From: an uncultured Azospirillum sp.
GTDB lineage: Bacteria > Pseudomonadota > Alphaproteobacteria > RF32 > CAG-239
Reading direction: 5' to 3'
Assembly (NCBI GenBank): GCA_902489675.1
Contig: CABUAP010000065.1
Span: forward strand, 1 to 7,208
Length of the DNA: 7,208 bases
Positions 6,812-7,208 of the stretch are shown one piece after another. The notes beneath the pieces are model-generated. The model saw only the letters and a list, made by a program, of their open reading frames with translations. It was not told where the DNA came from and searched no databases. Position numbers and translations under genes: made by a program. The stretch's first letter is position 1; each line of letters opens with the position of its first letter.

Positions 6812-7208
6812 ATGCAGAGATTTGCCAAACTGGCTGCCGGTTTGTTCAATCGCCGCAAAGAGAAAAACGGCGGCTTGTCCGTGTCTTTGGAAGAACTGAT
6901 GGCACAGCGTAAAAATCTGGCTTATCTGCGCCGAAAAACCAAGCTGCAGTCATCTGATATGGCAGGAGAAGTTAAGTCCGCTTTTAAAGGCCGCGGTATC
7001 GAAATGGAAGAGATTCGCGAATACACATTCGGTGATGATGTGCGTGATATCGACTGGCGGGTAACAGCACGCAAAAAAAGTCCTTATACAAAGGTGTATG
7101 CCGAGGAAAAGGATCGCGAGATTTATGTGTTGCTTGATTTGTCGGCGAGTATGGTTTTTGGTACCCGAAAAGAGTTGAAGTCGGTAACGGCTTCTAAAGC
7201 GGCGGCGC
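6812..7208 (+). CDS. DUF58 / von Willebrand factor A-like protein, 3' end missing
   Basis: The frame runs from ATG at 6812 off the right edge, giving 132 residues of a protein usually near 300. AGGAGA at 6801-6806, five bases before the ATG, supports the start. A basic N-terminus (FNRRKEK) leads to the DUF58 signature: FKGRGIEMEEIREYTFGDDVRDIDWRV, split as FKGRGIEMEE (58-67) and IREYTFGDDVRDIDWRV (68-84), then TARKKSPYTKVYAEEKDRE (85-103). After the hydrophobic strand IYVLLDLSASM, D109-L-S111-A-S113 forms the start of a metal-ion-dependent adhesion site (MIDAS, DxSxS), so the vWA fold is probably metal-binding. DUF58 proteins are the standard partners of MoxR ATPases. No membrane segment or signal peptide is seen, so it should be cytoplasmic. 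vWA-domain membrane proteins (BatA/BatB type) are expected downstream but are not in view. Confidence 0.94.
   Translation, partial: MQRFAKLAAGLFNRRKEKNGGLSVSLEELMAQRKNLAYLRRKTKLQSSDMAGEVKSAFKGRGIEMEEIREYTFGDDVRDIDWRVTARKKSPYTKVYAEEKDREIYVLLDLSASMVFGTRKELKSVTASKAAA

Overview
The window most likely comes from a Gram-negative alphaproteobacterium. Three things suggest this: an outer-membrane beta-barrel-like protein, a UvrD/PcrA helicase whose N-terminal lead into the Q-motif looks alphaproteobacterial, and a MoxR–DUF58 gene pair. Base composition is roughly balanced and intergenic stretches are short and AT-rich. An uncultured host-associated lineage is possible, but that is inference. I see no rRNA, tRNA, CRISPR array, insertion sequence or phage module.

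Layout from left to right. (1) Positions 1-836, plus strand: the 3' part of a gene for a probable outer-membrane beta-barrel protein; its start lies outside the window. (2) Positions 837-951: a short intergenic region with a good sigma70-type promoter and a strong ribosome binding site. (3) Positions 952-3288, plus strand: a 778-residue protein I cannot assign to a named family. It has an HExxH metallopeptidase-like motif near its N-terminus, a duplicated YwqK/MORN-like motif later on, and a low-complexity tail. (4) Positions 3289-3363: a perfect 10-bp hairpin terminator shared by two convergent genes. (5) Positions 3364-5718, minus strand: a full-length UvrD/PcrA-type superfamily 1 DNA helicase. 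(6) Positions 5719-5818: a divergent AT-rich promoter region with a palindromic -10 element and a second palindrome that could be an operator. (7) Positions 5819-6790, plus strand: a MoxR-family AAA+ ATPase. It is followed after 21 bases by a DUF58 protein (6812 onward) that runs off the right edge.

Functionally, uvrD is a self-contained DNA repair gene. The moxR–DUF58 pair is the start of a conserved operon type in which the AAA+ ATPase is thought to act as a chaperone or metal-insertion factor for von Willebrand factor A proteins, usually encoded just downstream. The 778-residue protein is the least explained gene and the main candidate for something undescribed. No multi-gene novel system can be demonstrated from this window alone.
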